DNA from: Pedobacter sp. KBW06 | Lineage (GTDB): Bacteria; Bacteroidota; Bacteroidia; Sphingobacteriales; Sphingobacteriaceae | Assembly (NCBI RefSeq): GCF_003852525.1 | Contig: NZ_QAJL01000001.1 | Coordinates: 1 to 64,000, forward strand | Length of the DNA: 64,000 nt | Direction of reading: 5' to 3' | Shown: piece after piece, positions 43,245-52,323 of the stretch | Layout of the letters: every line of letters begins with the position of its first letter | How positions within the stretch are numbered: the first letter of the stretch is position 1 | Notes under the pieces: generated by a model | What the model saw: only the letters and a program-made list of their open reading frames with translations | What the model was told of the DNA's origin: nothing | The model's database searches: none | Made by a program: the position numbers and the translations under genes

Positions 43245-43907
43245 ATGGACCATAGCAGCATTCCAATAGCCATTATTGATGACCACACCTTATTTCGCCA
43301 GGGGCTGATCAGCCTGCTTTCAGAATTCCCCGAAGTAAATATTATTTTTGATGCTGCCAACGGAGCAGAAATGAAGGAAAAAATAAACCTTCATCCCCTT
43401 CCTGAAGTGGTATTGATGGACATCAGTATGCCGGTATTGGATGGTTATGAAGCCACTTTATGGCTAAAGCAGCAATATCCGGACATCAAGGTCCTCGCTT
43501 TAAGCATGTTTGAAGAAGACAAACCGATTATAAAAATGCTAAAAAACGGAGCCGGTGGCTACCTGCTGAAAGAATCCAGGACGAGCGATCTGGTCAATGC
43601 GATAAAAATCATCAATCAGCAGGGCTATTATTTAAACGACCTTGTTTCCGGAAAACTCCTGAGAAGCATTCAGAACGAGCAGCTTTCCAGTCCCCTGTCC
43701 ACTCAGTTAAGTGCCAACGAAATGAAATTCCTCCAGCTCTGCTGCTCCGAGCTCACCTATAAAGAAATCGCTGATCAGATGAATTTAAGTCCACATACCA
43801 TTGACAACTACCGGCAGGAACTGTTTCAAAAATTCGACATTAAGTCCAGAACTGGACTGGTCTTATTCGCGATCAAACAGGAACTCATCGATTTATCCCA
43901 GTGCTAA
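43245..43907 (+). CDS. NarL/FixJ-family response regulator
   Basis: 220 residues. Receiver domain with acidic pocket (IDDHTLFRQG), phospho-acceptor Asp in VVLMDISMPVLDG (about residue 59) and Lys in GGYLLKESR; LuxR-type HTH at about 155-215 (LSANEMKFLQLCCSELTYKEIADQMNLSPHTIDNYRQEL). Partner of the kinase 20 bases upstream. Targets unknown; the operon's own lipoprotein is a plausible one. Confidence 0.94.
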   Translation: MDHSSIPIAIIDDHTLFRQGLISLLSEFPEVNIIFDAANGAEMKEKINLHPLPEVVLMDISMPVLDGYEATLWLKQQYPDIKVLALSMFEEDKPIIKMLKNGAGGYLLKESRTSDLVNAIKIINQQGYYLNDLVSGKLLRSIQNEQLSSPLSTQLSANEMKFLQLCCSELTYKEIADQMNLSPHTIDNYRQELFQKFDIKSRTGLVLFAIKQELIDLSQC

Positions 43908-43939
43908 CCGGTGTATTCCGGCGCTAACAGCAGCTGCAC

Positions 43940-44824
43940 TTACTGACATACCGCCGTCCCTTCCGCAATACAGAAATCGGCAAAGCGCACTTCTTCGTCC
44001 CTCAACCGTACTGCATTATTTAAACTGCGGTAAATCCCCCATTTCGGACGACAAAATGAAATTCCCGTACGCCATAAATCCATATTCGTATTGTTATAAG
44101 CCAGAAGTTCTGTGCCATCACTTATTTTTTTAACAGAGATGTTGTATTTACCATTGCTTCCAAAGGTGATTTTCTCCACCACCTCTACCCAGTTTCCCCG
44201 GAACGGCGACAGGTCAGCCAGCTTCACCTTTGCGGTCGTTCCTGAAGAATTTACATGGATCAGCTCCATTTTGTCGGTATTGTTCGCCCCATAGCGTGCA
44301 GAAAGTGTGATCAGCGGAATTGAATCATCCCCATCCACTGCTTTGATCTGGTGAAGATGGGTAAAGCTCGAAGAAGCCTGAAAGCCCGCATCCAGTTTAA
44401 ATTTCCAGCGATAGGTTACTGTCTCGCCATTGGTTGCTTTAAGGTGATCAGGAGAGGCATTATAGGTTTTTATTTCTGTTCGCTGTCGGTCAAAACTCTG
44501 ACAACGGTCATTATCCTGGGCAACATGTGCCGAGAAAACGAATACATTCGTGTTTAAATTATTGTCAAATACCTCTGTAATGTGGTCCTGGGCATGAGCA
44601 CAGTCCGGGACTTCACAGGCATTCCCTCCCAAAACACTATTAATCAGGTTATACGTTCCGCCGGGGCCATCAGCCTTCAGGCTTACCCCCGGAACAACAA
44701 CCTCAGCAGGCAGATCAGATTTTTTAAGCGCCAGCCCATTCGGTCCCGCTATTCCTGTAATTCCTTTTTCGCAGGCGCTAAATGCCAATCCGGCAAACAG
44801 CACAATTAAACACCATTTATTCAT
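43940..44824 (-). CDS. Polysaccharide-lyase-like lipoprotein
   Basis: 294 residues, lipobox FSAC. The body fits a beta-jelly-roll lyase of the PF14099/PL20 kind: DRQRTEIKTYNASPDHL (about 110-126), TVTYRWKFKLDAGF, HLHQIKAVDGDDSIPLITLSARYG and RPKWGIYRSLN near the end. These would degrade uronate-rich polysaccharides. Catalytic residues cannot be assigned with certainty, and no SusCD pair is adjacent. Convergent with the response regulator. Confidence 0.65.
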   Translation of the reverse strand: MNKWCLIVLFAGLAFSACEKGITGIAGPNGLALKKSDLPAEVVVPGVSLKADGPGGTYNLINSVLGGNACEVPDCAHAQDHITEVFDNNLNTNVFVFSAHVAQDNDRCQSFDRQRTEIKTYNASPDHLKATNGETVTYRWKFKLDAGFQASSSFTHLHQIKAVDGDDSIPLITLSARYGANNTDKMELIHVNSSGTTAKVKLADLSPFRGNWVEVVEKITFGSNGKYNISVKKISDGTELLAYNNTNMDLWRTGISFCRPKWGIYRSLNNAVRLRDEEVRFADFCIAEGTAVCQ

Positions 44825-45021
44825 AGGATGATTTTATTTGGTTAATTTATATAAATTTTGCAATTTTATTTTAAAACCACAACACTTAAACGCAATTGGT
44901 TTTCCAGAATGGTTTATCCGGTCATTAAAAAAAATGAATGGAAAATGAACATCAATAAAGTCATTCATTCAGTCCTTTTTAATTAATTTGATCTTGCGTT
45001 TAAAATAAATAGGTTTTTTAG

Positions 45022-45096
45022 AGAAACCAGGAATATTATACCGGGGGGTTTAATAGTGATGCCTTGCAGGTCCAGACCTGCAGGGCGTTTTTTTTC
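45022..45096 (+). ncRNA. Candidate small RNA (plus strand)
   Basis: A promoter-like TTTG (44987-44990), exactly 19 bases, TAGGTTTT (45010-45017; 7/8 match to TAnnTTTG) and a strong terminator at 45061-45095 bracket about 75 bases with no ORF and no nearby plus-strand gene. The exact 5' end is inferred. Confidence 0.45.
45061..45095 (+). terminator. Intrinsic terminator pointing plus
   Basis: Stem CCTTGCAGGTC (45062-45072) with GACCTGCAGGG (45075-45085), then eight T (45088-45095). The T-run is on the plus strand only. Confidence 0.85.
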
Positions 45097-45141
45097 ATTG
45101 CCTTCAACTCCGGCCCGGAAGACATGGCTACAGTATTGTCC

Positions 45142-46233
45142 TTATTTTTCTTTTTGCTGGTCAAAAACAAGTCCGGCTAAAGGAACCTCATAAACATCAT
45201 CTTCCTCATAGCTGAGCTTTAACACCCCCTCTGCATTGATGCTTATTTTTTTTGAACACATCGCATTGCAATCTTCAATCATCAAAGGAAAATATAGTTT
45301 CCGTTGCTTATCAAAACCAATCACAGAGCCACAAAAATAACTCTTAAACAAGTATTGCTCATTTTCTGCTGTTTCAAATTCACTCCCCTGCTGCAAGTTG
45401 AAAAGATTGGTATGGTAATAAGTAGATTTCAATGGAAGGTTCAAATCCCCATGACCGTTTGCCATATGGTTGCCCGCCTGGTTGTCTTTTTCCCATTTCA
45501 GCTCATAGTTAATCACATGATAAGGATCTTTATCTTTTTCAGAAGGATGATAGATACGGGGAAATTTCGATGCCATGCCTTCCAGGAAGTGTAAAATAGC
45601 TGCTTTTCCTTTCAGTGCTTTCTTATTGACCAGCTCCCCTTCCAGGCAGTCTTCACATTTCCAGCTGCGGTGTCCAACGAAGTTCAGGGTGTAATGCTCC
45701 AGGTTATTTAAGTCGATGAGCTGAAAATCAATATTTTTCTCTGTTACCGCCGTTCCCATAAACTCCTTTTCATAAGAGAGGCTGGCGTAGTTTTTACCAT
45801 CAACCCTTACCTCATTGATATTTGAATCAATCACGCAATAGGTAAATTCTTCTTTCAAAACCAGGGCTTTACTGATCATCCTGACTTCTTTATTTTCCGT
45901 CAGCCTCACCCTGCCTGCATAAAGCTGCAGCTGTTCTTCTGAAGAAAAATAAGGGCTTTTAGGCGCTTTCCCATCTGCAAACTCCTGAAACAACACAAAA
46001 TAAATTCCTGCTGAATCTTTGTAATGACTGATGTAAAAAGGATAAATGTGTTGGGACCTCAACAACTTTCTAACCAGGGCCGACTGGTTTCCTCCTCCTG
46101 TGGAGGTATGGGCAGCGGAAACAGCATCAGTTTTAAGGTCCTGGGTTTTCTTTTTAGCAGCGTCGTTAGTGCAGGCAGCAATCAGCAGCAGCATTAACAA
46201 ATAACAGCCTGCGATCGCTTGCTTAATTTTCAT
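45142..46233 (-). CDS. Hypothetical lipoprotein
   Basis: 363 residues, lipobox LIAAC. No family recognised. Three Cys-containing motifs (WKCEDCLEG, FCGS, DCNAMC) suggest disulfides in the periplasm. A 13-base inverted repeat lies 27-93 bases upstream of its start. Function unknown. Confidence 0.75.
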   Translation of the reverse strand: MKIKQAIAGCYLLMLLLIAACTNDAAKKKTQDLKTDAVSAAHTSTGGGNQSALVRKLLRSQHIYPFYISHYKDSAGIYFVLFQEFADGKAPKSPYFSSEEQLQLYAGRVRLTENKEVRMISKALVLKEEFTYCVIDSNINEVRVDGKNYASLSYEKEFMGTAVTEKNIDFQLIDLNNLEHYTLNFVGHRSWKCEDCLEGELVNKKALKGKAAILHFLEGMASKFPRIYHPSEKDKDPYHVINYELKWEKDNQAGNHMANGHGDLNLPLKSTYYHTNLFNLQQGSEFETAENEQYLFKSYFCGSVIGFDKQRKLYFPLMIEDCNAMCSKKISINAEGVLKLSYEEDDVYEVPLAGLVFDQQKEK

Positions 46234-46259
46234 TCGTATAAGATCATTAGGTTTTTATT

Positions 46260-46326
46260 AGTATAATCGTTTAAGCCCTTGCCTGTAAAAGTATATTTAA
46301 ACAAGAAGAAAAAAAACGATTATACT
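46260..46326. promoter_or_regulatory. 13-bp inverted repeat upstream of the lipoprotein gene
   Basis: AGTATAATCGTTT (46260-46272) and AAACGATTATACT (46314-46326), perfect, 41 bases apart. It lies between the end of the gene at 46350 and the lipoprotein start at 46233. Could be two half-operators or a weak hairpin. Confidence 0.4.
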
Positions 46327-46349
46327 CATATAATTTCCTATCCATCTTT

Positions 46350-46733
46350 CTACTCTGCGTTCTTATCTCCAAAATCGATCGGTTTTTTATCGCTGAAATC
46401 CCAAAATGCAGGTTTCCTGTTTGGTTTTAAAAGCAGGTAAGCTCCCAATCCGATCAGTACCAGTGCACTGGTAAATCTGGAAAGGTCGAAGAAGGCAATG
46501 TCTTTTAGCGTATAAATTCCACCGATGATCACCAATACCAGCCACCCCGAAACCTTGAAATCTTTGCGGTAACCGATCAGCAAACCTACAGCAAGCATTA
46601 CGGTATGCCAGGAAAGGATCCAGTGCGGAATGTTCAGACCAAGGTTATCAAGCATTAAGAGCAGTCCAAGAGAGGTGACAATAACACCTGCAATAATATG
46701 ACGGTTGAATTTGTTGTTAGTTAAGGTTTCCAT
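46350..46733 (-). CDS. LiaF/DUF5668-type membrane protein
   Basis: 127 residues from the ATG at 46733 (METLTNNKFN). About four helices with the pattern IIAGVIVTSLGLLLMLDNLGL and GLGAYLLLKPN typical of DUF5668 / LiaF transmembrane regions. The soluble LiaF domain is absent. Role unknown; LiaF proteins modulate cell-envelope stress kinases, but no such kinase is adjacent. Confidence 0.8.
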   Translation of the reverse strand: METLTNNKFNRHIIAGVIVTSLGLLLMLDNLGLNIPHWILSWHTVMLAVGLLIGYRKDFKVSGWLVLVIIGGIYTLKDIAFFDLSRFTSALVLIGLGAYLLLKPNRKPAFWDFSDKKPIDFGDKNAE

Positions 46734-46853
46734 GATGTTTTTTTTCTTCAAAACTACCATGGATCTCGCAACAGCACAATCCCTGAGGGGCCATATGGCC
46801 GGTTAGCGTCGGTAAAAGGAATAAAAATATCGGTAGAAAATCCCGCCGGCAGT

Positions 46854-47426
46854 TTAGACTTTAATTCTTTCTACGATCTGGGTATTGTTGGCGGTATTTG
46901 TTCCGGTCAGCTCCACATATTTTACGTTTGGCAACCAGAATGAACCACCTTCAATCCTTAAAAAGATCTTATCCAGTTCGATTTTCTTGTTATTTACCGT
47001 TACATACACATGAAACTTATGGTCATCTTTTGATTCCATCAGGTACATCGGAATCTTTTTATGGGAAACAAAGCGAAGTTCAAACTGGTCTTTACCAATT
47101 TCTTTGGCCTGAATTCCGTAAGCAAATTTTCTTTGAATATAGTTCAGGTCTTTCTTCTCTCCTTTTTCACTGTAACGCAGCCAGTAAACGAGAATCGGTT
47201 CTTTCCTGTTCACTTCTCCGCTTGCGTCTACGTTCAGTTCGCAAATGATGGTATTGGTATTGGGATCCCTTTGCAGGTAAAACAACTGGTTCTTTATTCC
47301 TTTAGGTGTGGGAAATTTCAAGGGAGAAGGATCACCCTTATCAGCAGTCTGAGCAACAGCAGAAGAGTAGGCACCGAATAGCATCAACATCACCACCAGT
47401 CTGCCGATTACTTTAAAATGTTTCAT
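46854..47426 (-). CDS. DUF4833-type secreted protein
   Basis: 190 residues from the ATG at 47426 (MKHFKVIGRL), with a signal peptide ending near AVAQ. The body is strand-rich with the segment NVDASGEVNRKEPILVYWLRYSEKGEKKDLNYIQRKFAYGI, characteristic of DUF4833. Function unknown. The start at 47453 is rejected because it would shift the signal peptide. Confidence 0.8.
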   Translation of the reverse strand: MKHFKVIGRLVVMLMLFGAYSSAVAQTADKGDPSPLKFPTPKGIKNQLFYLQRDPNTNTIICELNVDASGEVNRKEPILVYWLRYSEKGEKKDLNYIQRKFAYGIQAKEIGKDQFELRFVSHKKIPMYLMESKDDHKFHVYVTVNNKKIELDKIFLRIEGGSFWLPNVKYVELTGTNTANNTQIVERIKV

Positions 47427-47504
47427 AAAAGCGATTATTAAAATATCATGCAAAGCTAGATATTTCGAAAATTAACTTATCCAGTTGATTGTCAAAAAAA
47501 CAGG

Positions 47505-48623
47505 CTAGCTCGTCTTTTTGTAATTGATGATGGCATAGGTATTCAGGAACACTGCAAATAAAGCGATGATTCCAAACTGAGGCCATATCTCCTTCCAGCC
47601 ACTCCCCTTCAAAATCACCATTCTCATCACCTCAATCAGGTAACTGACGGGATTAAACCGGGACACCAGCTTCGCCCAATCCGGCATACTGTCTATCGAA
47701 GTGAACAAACCGCCCATCAAAATAAAGACCATCATGAAAAAGAACATGATGAACATCGCCTGCTGCTGCGTGTCGCAGAAAGTAGAGATGAGCAGTCCGA
47801 AACCCAGAATCGCCAGCAGGTAAACGGATAAAAAACAATACAACACCAACAGGCTCCCTACCGGAATGATGCCATAGATCAGCCATGCCACCAGGAGTCC
47901 CAGACTAAAGACCACATTTCCGAGGACCCAGAAAGGAATGAGTTTTCCAAGGATAAAATGGTGCTTTTTTATCGGTGTCACATTGATTTGTTCGATGGTG
48001 CCAAATTCTTTCTCTTTCACAATATTCAAAGCAGACAGAAAACCGCCAATCATCGTCACCAGAATGGCCAGAATTCCCGGAACCATATAAAACCGGTATT
48101 CCATCAGCGGATTATACCAGTTGGAGGCGGTAATTTCTATGACCGGCGCGGGATTGAAGCGTCCCGGAGGAAGCAGTTCGATGCGGATTTCCTCATTAAA
48201 GTTCCGGATGATACTCGTCAGGTAGGCCCCACCCAGATTTGCCTTCACTCCGTTGATGGCATTTACCGCGATAAATAACTGCTGCTGGTCTTCCCGGATC
48301 AGATTGCGTTCAAAGCCCTGTGGGATCTCCAAAATTAAATCTGACTCATCAGACTCAATCTTCCTTAATTCTTCCTTAAACGAAGCGCTATAGCCTCTGA
48401 GCTTAAAATATCCGGAGGCAGTGACCTTGGTAATCAATTTTTGAGCATAAGCGGAGCGGTCATGATCCACCACAGACAGGTTGATGTTCTTCACTTCATA
48501 ATTTGCCGCCAGGGGAAGGATCAGCAATTGCATTACCGGCATCACCCCGATCAGGAGCAAAATGGCCCGGTTGCGGAAAATCTGTCTGAATTCTTTTTGA
48601 AGCAGGAATCGGATTGTTCTCAT
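47505..48623 (-). CDS. ABC-2 permease (YbhR-like)
   Basis: 372 residues. One N-terminal helix, large periplasmic domain (about 40-180), then five helices, as in ABC-2 type DrrB/YhhJ/YbhR permeases (LGFGLLISTFCDTQQQAMFIMFFFMMVFILMGGLFTSIDSMPDW). Overlaps the second permease by four bases. Last gene of the operon. Confidence 0.92.
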   Translation of the reverse strand: MRTIRFLLQKEFRQIFRNRAILLLIGVMPVMQLLILPLAANYEVKNINLSVVDHDRSAYAQKLITKVTASGYFKLRGYSASFKEELRKIESDESDLILEIPQGFERNLIREDQQQLFIAVNAINGVKANLGGAYLTSIIRNFNEEIRIELLPPGRFNPAPVIEITASNWYNPLMEYRFYMVPGILAILVTMIGGFLSALNIVKEKEFGTIEQINVTPIKKHHFILGKLIPFWVLGNVVFSLGLLVAWLIYGIIPVGSLLVLYCFLSVYLLAILGFGLLISTFCDTQQQAMFIMFFFMMVFILMGGLFTSIDSMPDWAKLVSRFNPVSYLIEVMRMVILKGSGWKEIWPQFGIIALFAVFLNTYAIINYKKTS

Positions 48624-49726
48624 GACAGGCGGATTTTAAAACTTTTTAAACTGATCCCCAGCAAAACAACTGTAATGCCGGTCAGGATGAGGGTTTCCTT
48701 CCAGATGGCCCCGAAGCCCAGTCCTTTGATCATGATTGATTTGACGATGAGGTAAAACCATTTCGCCGGAACGATGTTCGAAAACAGTTGTAAGGGATAA
48801 GGCATATTCTCAATTGGAAACATAAAACCGCTAAACAGCACGGTAGGCAACAACATCCCCATCAGAGAAATCAGCATTGCCACCTGCTGTGAGTCGGTTT
48901 TCACGGAAATGAAAATCCCTACACTGAGGCAGGTAATGATAAACAGGATGCTTTCCCCGAACAGCAGCAGGACACTGCCGTTTACCGGGAGCTCAAGCAC
49001 AAAGACGCTCAGCAAAAGAATGGAGGCAACATTCACTACAGAAAGGATCAGATAAGGCACTGCTTTGGAAATGATCACCAGAATCGGCTTAAAAGGCGAA
49101 ACGAGCAGGACTTCCATGGTTCCTGTCTCTTTTTCTTTCACGATAGAGATGGCCGTCATCATTACGCAGACCAGCATCAGGACCAGCGCCATTACCCCGG
49201 GAACAAAATTAGGTGCCCCTTTGAGCTGTGGATTGTACAGCATCCTGACCTCCGGCACAATCCGGTACGGAACAACCAGGTCTTTGCTCAGCGTACTCTG
49301 GTAGTCCAGAACAATTGCAGAGAGGTAATTGGTCAGCATATTTGCCGTATTGGGATCAGAAGCATCCGCGATGACCTGAACCTGTGCTTTATGCTCATGG
49401 AGAAGTGAGGCATTGAAGCCCGCCGGAAAGACAAGGGCCATTTTGATTTTTCCCTGTCTGAAAACGGCTTCCATTTGCTGCTGGTCTGCCACAGACCTTT
49501 CCACCTCAAAATACCTGCTCGCTTCGATCTTAGTGATGAGTTCCTGTGAGGCAGGATCTTTTGCCTGGTCAAAAACGATGAGTCTGGAATTCTTCACCTC
49601 ATTGGTCAGCGCGAAACCAAAGATCAGGATCTGCGCCACCGGCATTCCGAATAAAATGAGCAGCGTTTTCCTGTCCCTCATCACATGGAAAAACTCCTTC
49701 TTTACAAAATTCACAAACTGTTTCAT
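48620..49726 (-). CDS. ABC-2 permease (YbhS-like)
   Basis: 368 residues, same layout as its neighbour (N-terminal helix, periplasmic domain, five helices). VSPFKPILVIISKAVPYLILSVVNVASI and MGMLLPTVLFSGFMFPIENMP are typical. Together with the gene at 47505 it should form the heterodimeric channel, powered by the two ATPases upstream. Confidence 0.92.
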   Translation of the reverse strand: MKQFVNFVKKEFFHVMRDRKTLLILFGMPVAQILIFGFALTNEVKNSRLIVFDQAKDPASQELITKIEASRYFEVERSVADQQQMEAVFRQGKIKMALVFPAGFNASLLHEHKAQVQVIADASDPNTANMLTNYLSAIVLDYQSTLSKDLVVPYRIVPEVRMLYNPQLKGAPNFVPGVMALVLMLVCVMMTAISIVKEKETGTMEVLLVSPFKPILVIISKAVPYLILSVVNVASILLLSVFVLELPVNGSVLLLFGESILFIITCLSVGIFISVKTDSQQVAMLISLMGMLLPTVLFSGFMFPIENMPYPLQLFSNIVPAKWFYLIVKSIMIKGLGFGAIWKETLILTGITVVLLGISLKSFKIRLS

Positions 49727-49738
49727 GATTTCCGGGTT

Positions 49739-50479
49739 TTAATCGCCTCGTTTGGCTCCTCTCGCCAGTTGGTAAAAAACTTCATCCATGCTGCCTGCCT
49801 TAAACTGGGTTTTGAGATTTGAAGGGCTATCCAGTGCAGCAATCTTTCCGTCGACCATGATGGAGACCCGGTCGCAATATTCCGCTTCATCCATGTAATG
49901 TGTCGTCACAAAAACGGTGATCCCCTTTTCTGAAGCTTCATAGATCAGGTCCCAGAACTGTCTTCGCGTCACAGGATCTACCCCTCCGGTAGGTTCATCC
50001 AGAAATACAATCTTTGGCTGATGCAATACCGCAACGGAAAAAGAAAGCTTTTGCTTCCATCCCAGGGGTAGTCCGGCCACCAGTTTTTTCGCTTCTTTTT
50101 CCAAACCCAGCTGCTCAACCAAAGCTTTAGTTTTTTCGCTGATCTCCCTGTTGCTCAATCCGTAAATACCCGCAAAGAAGCTGATGTTTTCCAGCACCGT
50201 CAGGTCTTCATACAAAGAAAACTTCTGACTCATATAGCCAATGTTTCTTTTGATCTCTTCACTTTGCCGGTAGACCTCAAATCCTGCAACCTCGGCCTTT
50301 CCGGAAGAAGGAACGGAAAGCCCGCAGAGCATCCGCATTGCGGTTGTTTTACCCGCACCATTTGCGCCCAGAAAGCCAAATATCTCGCCTTTTTGCACCT
50401 CAAAGCTGATTTCATTCACCGCAGTGAAGTCGCCGAAGCGCTTGCTGAGCCGGTCTGTTTTGATGACGATTTCCTTCAT
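49739..50479 (-). CDS. ABC transporter ATPase (second YbhF half)
   Basis: 246 residues. Walker A GANGAGKTT, Walker B IVFLDEPTGGVDP. The signature is LPLGWKQKL instead of LSGGxxQ, a form also seen in the C-terminal ATPase of E. coli YbhF, so this is not a broken gene. It pairs with the upstream ATPase. Confidence 0.93.
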   Translation of the reverse strand: MKEIVIKTDRLSKRFGDFTAVNEISFEVQKGEIFGFLGANGAGKTTAMRMLCGLSVPSSGKAEVAGFEVYRQSEEIKRNIGYMSQKFSLYEDLTVLENISFFAGIYGLSNREISEKTKALVEQLGLEKEAKKLVAGLPLGWKQKLSFSVAVLHQPKIVFLDEPTGGVDPVTRRQFWDLIYEASEKGITVFVTTHYMDEAEYCDRVSIMVDGKIAALDSPSNLKTQFKAGSMDEVFYQLARGAKRGD

Positions 50480-50484
50480 GTCAT

Positions 50485-51405
50485 TTAGGTTTTCAATAGT
50501 TTGATAAAATAATCCTCGATACTGGCCGGTATGGGTTTCATTTCGATCTCCGACAAGCCTTCCCCCCTCAGGTAAGCCTTCAGTGGGGCAGCCTCAAACG
50601 CGTTTTTGAAAGAAACATGCGCATGTGCTCCAAAAGCATAGCAGTCTAACACCTCAGGATATTTCCGGAGCGATTTCAGGAGCAGGTACATCTGATCTGC
50701 TTTGACGGCGTACAGCTGGCCGGGATAGTTGCCAGTCATGTTTTCAGGCGTATCAACAGACAGGATCCTGCCATGCTGAATGAGTGCAATCCGGTCGCAG
50801 AGCGAGGCTTCGTCCATGTATGGCGTGGATACGATGATGCTAATCCCTTGCATCTTTAGCTTTTTGAGCATCTCCCAGAACTCCTTTCTGGATACCGGAT
50901 CTACCCCTGTGGTAGGTTCATCTAAAAACAAGACCCTTGGTTTATGGATCAATGCACAGCACAAGGCCAGCTTTTGCTTCATTCCTCCCGAAAGCTTTCC
51001 TGCCCTGCGCGTTTTGAAAGGCTCGATCTGGACATAGATCTCTTTAATCAGCTCATAATTTTCGGCTACCGTGGTATCGAAAACCGTGGCAAAAAAGTCC
51101 AGGTTCTCTGCTACGGTAAGGTCCGGATAGAGCGAGAATTTCCCGGGCATATAACCTACAATTTTCCGGATCTCCCGGTAGTCCTTTTTGACCTCCAGGC
51201 CTTCCACCCAGGCCTCGCCCTGCTCTGCAAGCAGCAGGGTCGTCAGGATTCTGAAAATACTGGTCTTACCCGCCCCGTCAGGCCCGATCAGTCCGAACAG
51301 CTCCCCTTTGTTCACATGAAAGGAAACCGCATCTACCGCTACCTGTTTTTCCCTGCCGTAGGTTTTAGTGATGTTACGGAGCTCAATGGCATATAAATTT
51401 TCCAT
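50485..51405 (-). CDS. ABC transporter ATPase (first YbhF half)
   Basis: 306 residues. Walker A GPDGAGKTS, signature LSGGMKQKL, Walker B VLFLDEPTTGVDP, followed by a C-terminal DUF4162-like tail (AFGAHAHVSFKNAFEAAPLKAYLRGEGL). Five bases separate it from the second ATPase. In E. coli the two are one polypeptide. Confidence 0.93.
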   Translation of the reverse strand: MENLYAIELRNITKTYGREKQVAVDAVSFHVNKGELFGLIGPDGAGKTSIFRILTTLLLAEQGEAWVEGLEVKKDYREIRKIVGYMPGKFSLYPDLTVAENLDFFATVFDTTVAENYELIKEIYVQIEPFKTRRAGKLSGGMKQKLALCCALIHKPRVLFLDEPTTGVDPVSRKEFWEMLKKLKMQGISIIVSTPYMDEASLCDRIALIQHGRILSVDTPENMTGNYPGQLYAVKADQMYLLLKSLRKYPEVLDCYAFGAHAHVSFKNAFEAAPLKAYLRGEGLSEIEMKPIPASIEDYFIKLLKT

Positions 51406-51413
51406 AACCCCGC

Positions 51414-52304
51414 TTATAAACTGACCTCCGCATACATCCCTATTTTCAGATAACCGTCGTTTTTCAGCTTAATCTTAGCGGCATAAACCAGGTTCGCCCG
51501 CTCCTCTTTGGTCTGGATGGTTTTAGGGGTAAATTCGGCTTTGGCACTGATCCATTCTATGACGCCTTCATAGGTTTTGTACTGACCGTCGCTGGCATCA
51601 ACCAACACTTTAACTCTTTGTCCTAATTTTATCGACGACAATTGGTTAGCGGTAAAATAAGCGCGTAAAATTATCGTGGAAAGGTCGGCGATTTTATACA
51701 AAGGTTTACCTGCGACAGCCATTTCACCAACCTCCACATACTTGGCCAGCACTGTTCCGTTCACTTGGTTAATCAGGTTACTTTTTGAGAGCTGATCGTT
51801 CAATTGCTCGATCTGGGCGCTGAGTGGCAAGGCCTCTTTATTCAGACCGCTGGAGGCAATGTCCAGACTGGATTCCTGTGCGGCAATTTGTTTCCTGAGG
51901 ATGGCCACCTGCGCATTCGCATCGTCGAGTTGTTTTGGGGTAGCTGCATCGGCTTTTACCAGGTTACTCAGCCTTCCCTGCTCATGCAATGCCTGTTTTA
52001 ACTGCTCCCGGTAGGCGGCCAGCTGCGCGGGAATGTCGGGTTTTCTTCCCAATACCGCATGGATCTGTGCCTGCAATTGCTTTTTCTTCAGGTAAAGCTG
52101 GACACTGTCGATATGCCCAACCGTATCCCCTGCTTTCAACAGCTGGCCTTCTTCTAAACTCAGGCGGTTAATCCGGCCTGCAGCTTCGGCGGAAACGATC
52201 GTTTCCAGTCCTTCGAATGTTCCTGATGCGTCGGAAATGGTCTTTTTTCCATTACAGGAAGCCAATAGAAGGGTACCTGCAGCTACTAATAAAAATGTTT
52301 TCAT
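51414..52304 (-). CDS. HlyD-family periplasmic adaptor (YbhG-like), lipoprotein
   Basis: 296 residues from the ATG at 52304; lipobox LLASC makes it a lipoprotein, and the longer frame to 52415 would destroy the signal peptide. Lipoyl half AAGRINRLSLEEGQLLKAGDTVG (about 35-57), coiled-coil hairpin (QLAAYREQLKQALHEQGRLSNLVKADAATPKQLDDANAQVAILRKQIAAQES), second half VNGTVLAKYVEVGEMAVAGKP. Links the ABC pump to TolC at 52324. Confidence 0.92.
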   Translation of the reverse strand: MKTFLLVAAGTLLLASCNGKKTISDASGTFEGLETIVSAEAAGRINRLSLEEGQLLKAGDTVGHIDSVQLYLKKKQLQAQIHAVLGRKPDIPAQLAAYREQLKQALHEQGRLSNLVKADAATPKQLDDANAQVAILRKQIAAQESSLDIASSGLNKEALPLSAQIEQLNDQLSKSNLINQVNGTVLAKYVEVGEMAVAGKPLYKIADLSTIILRAYFTANQLSSIKLGQRVKVLVDASDGQYKTYEGVIEWISAKAEFTPKTIQTKEERANLVYAAKIKLKNDGYLKIGMYAEVSL

Positions 52305-52323
52305 GACTGTCTTTTTAGAAATT

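Larger units (their letters stand above)
44825..45141. other. Intergenic region with a candidate small RNA
   Basis: Left part AT-rich, holding the promoter of the lyase-like gene. Right part holds a plus-strand promoter and terminator described separately, with no ORF between them. Confidence 0.5.

Noticed and set aside
49739..50479. ATPase with missing LSGG signature taken as a pseudogene
   Set aside because: Walker A and B are intact and the LPLGWKQKL form is normal for YbhF-type second ATPases.
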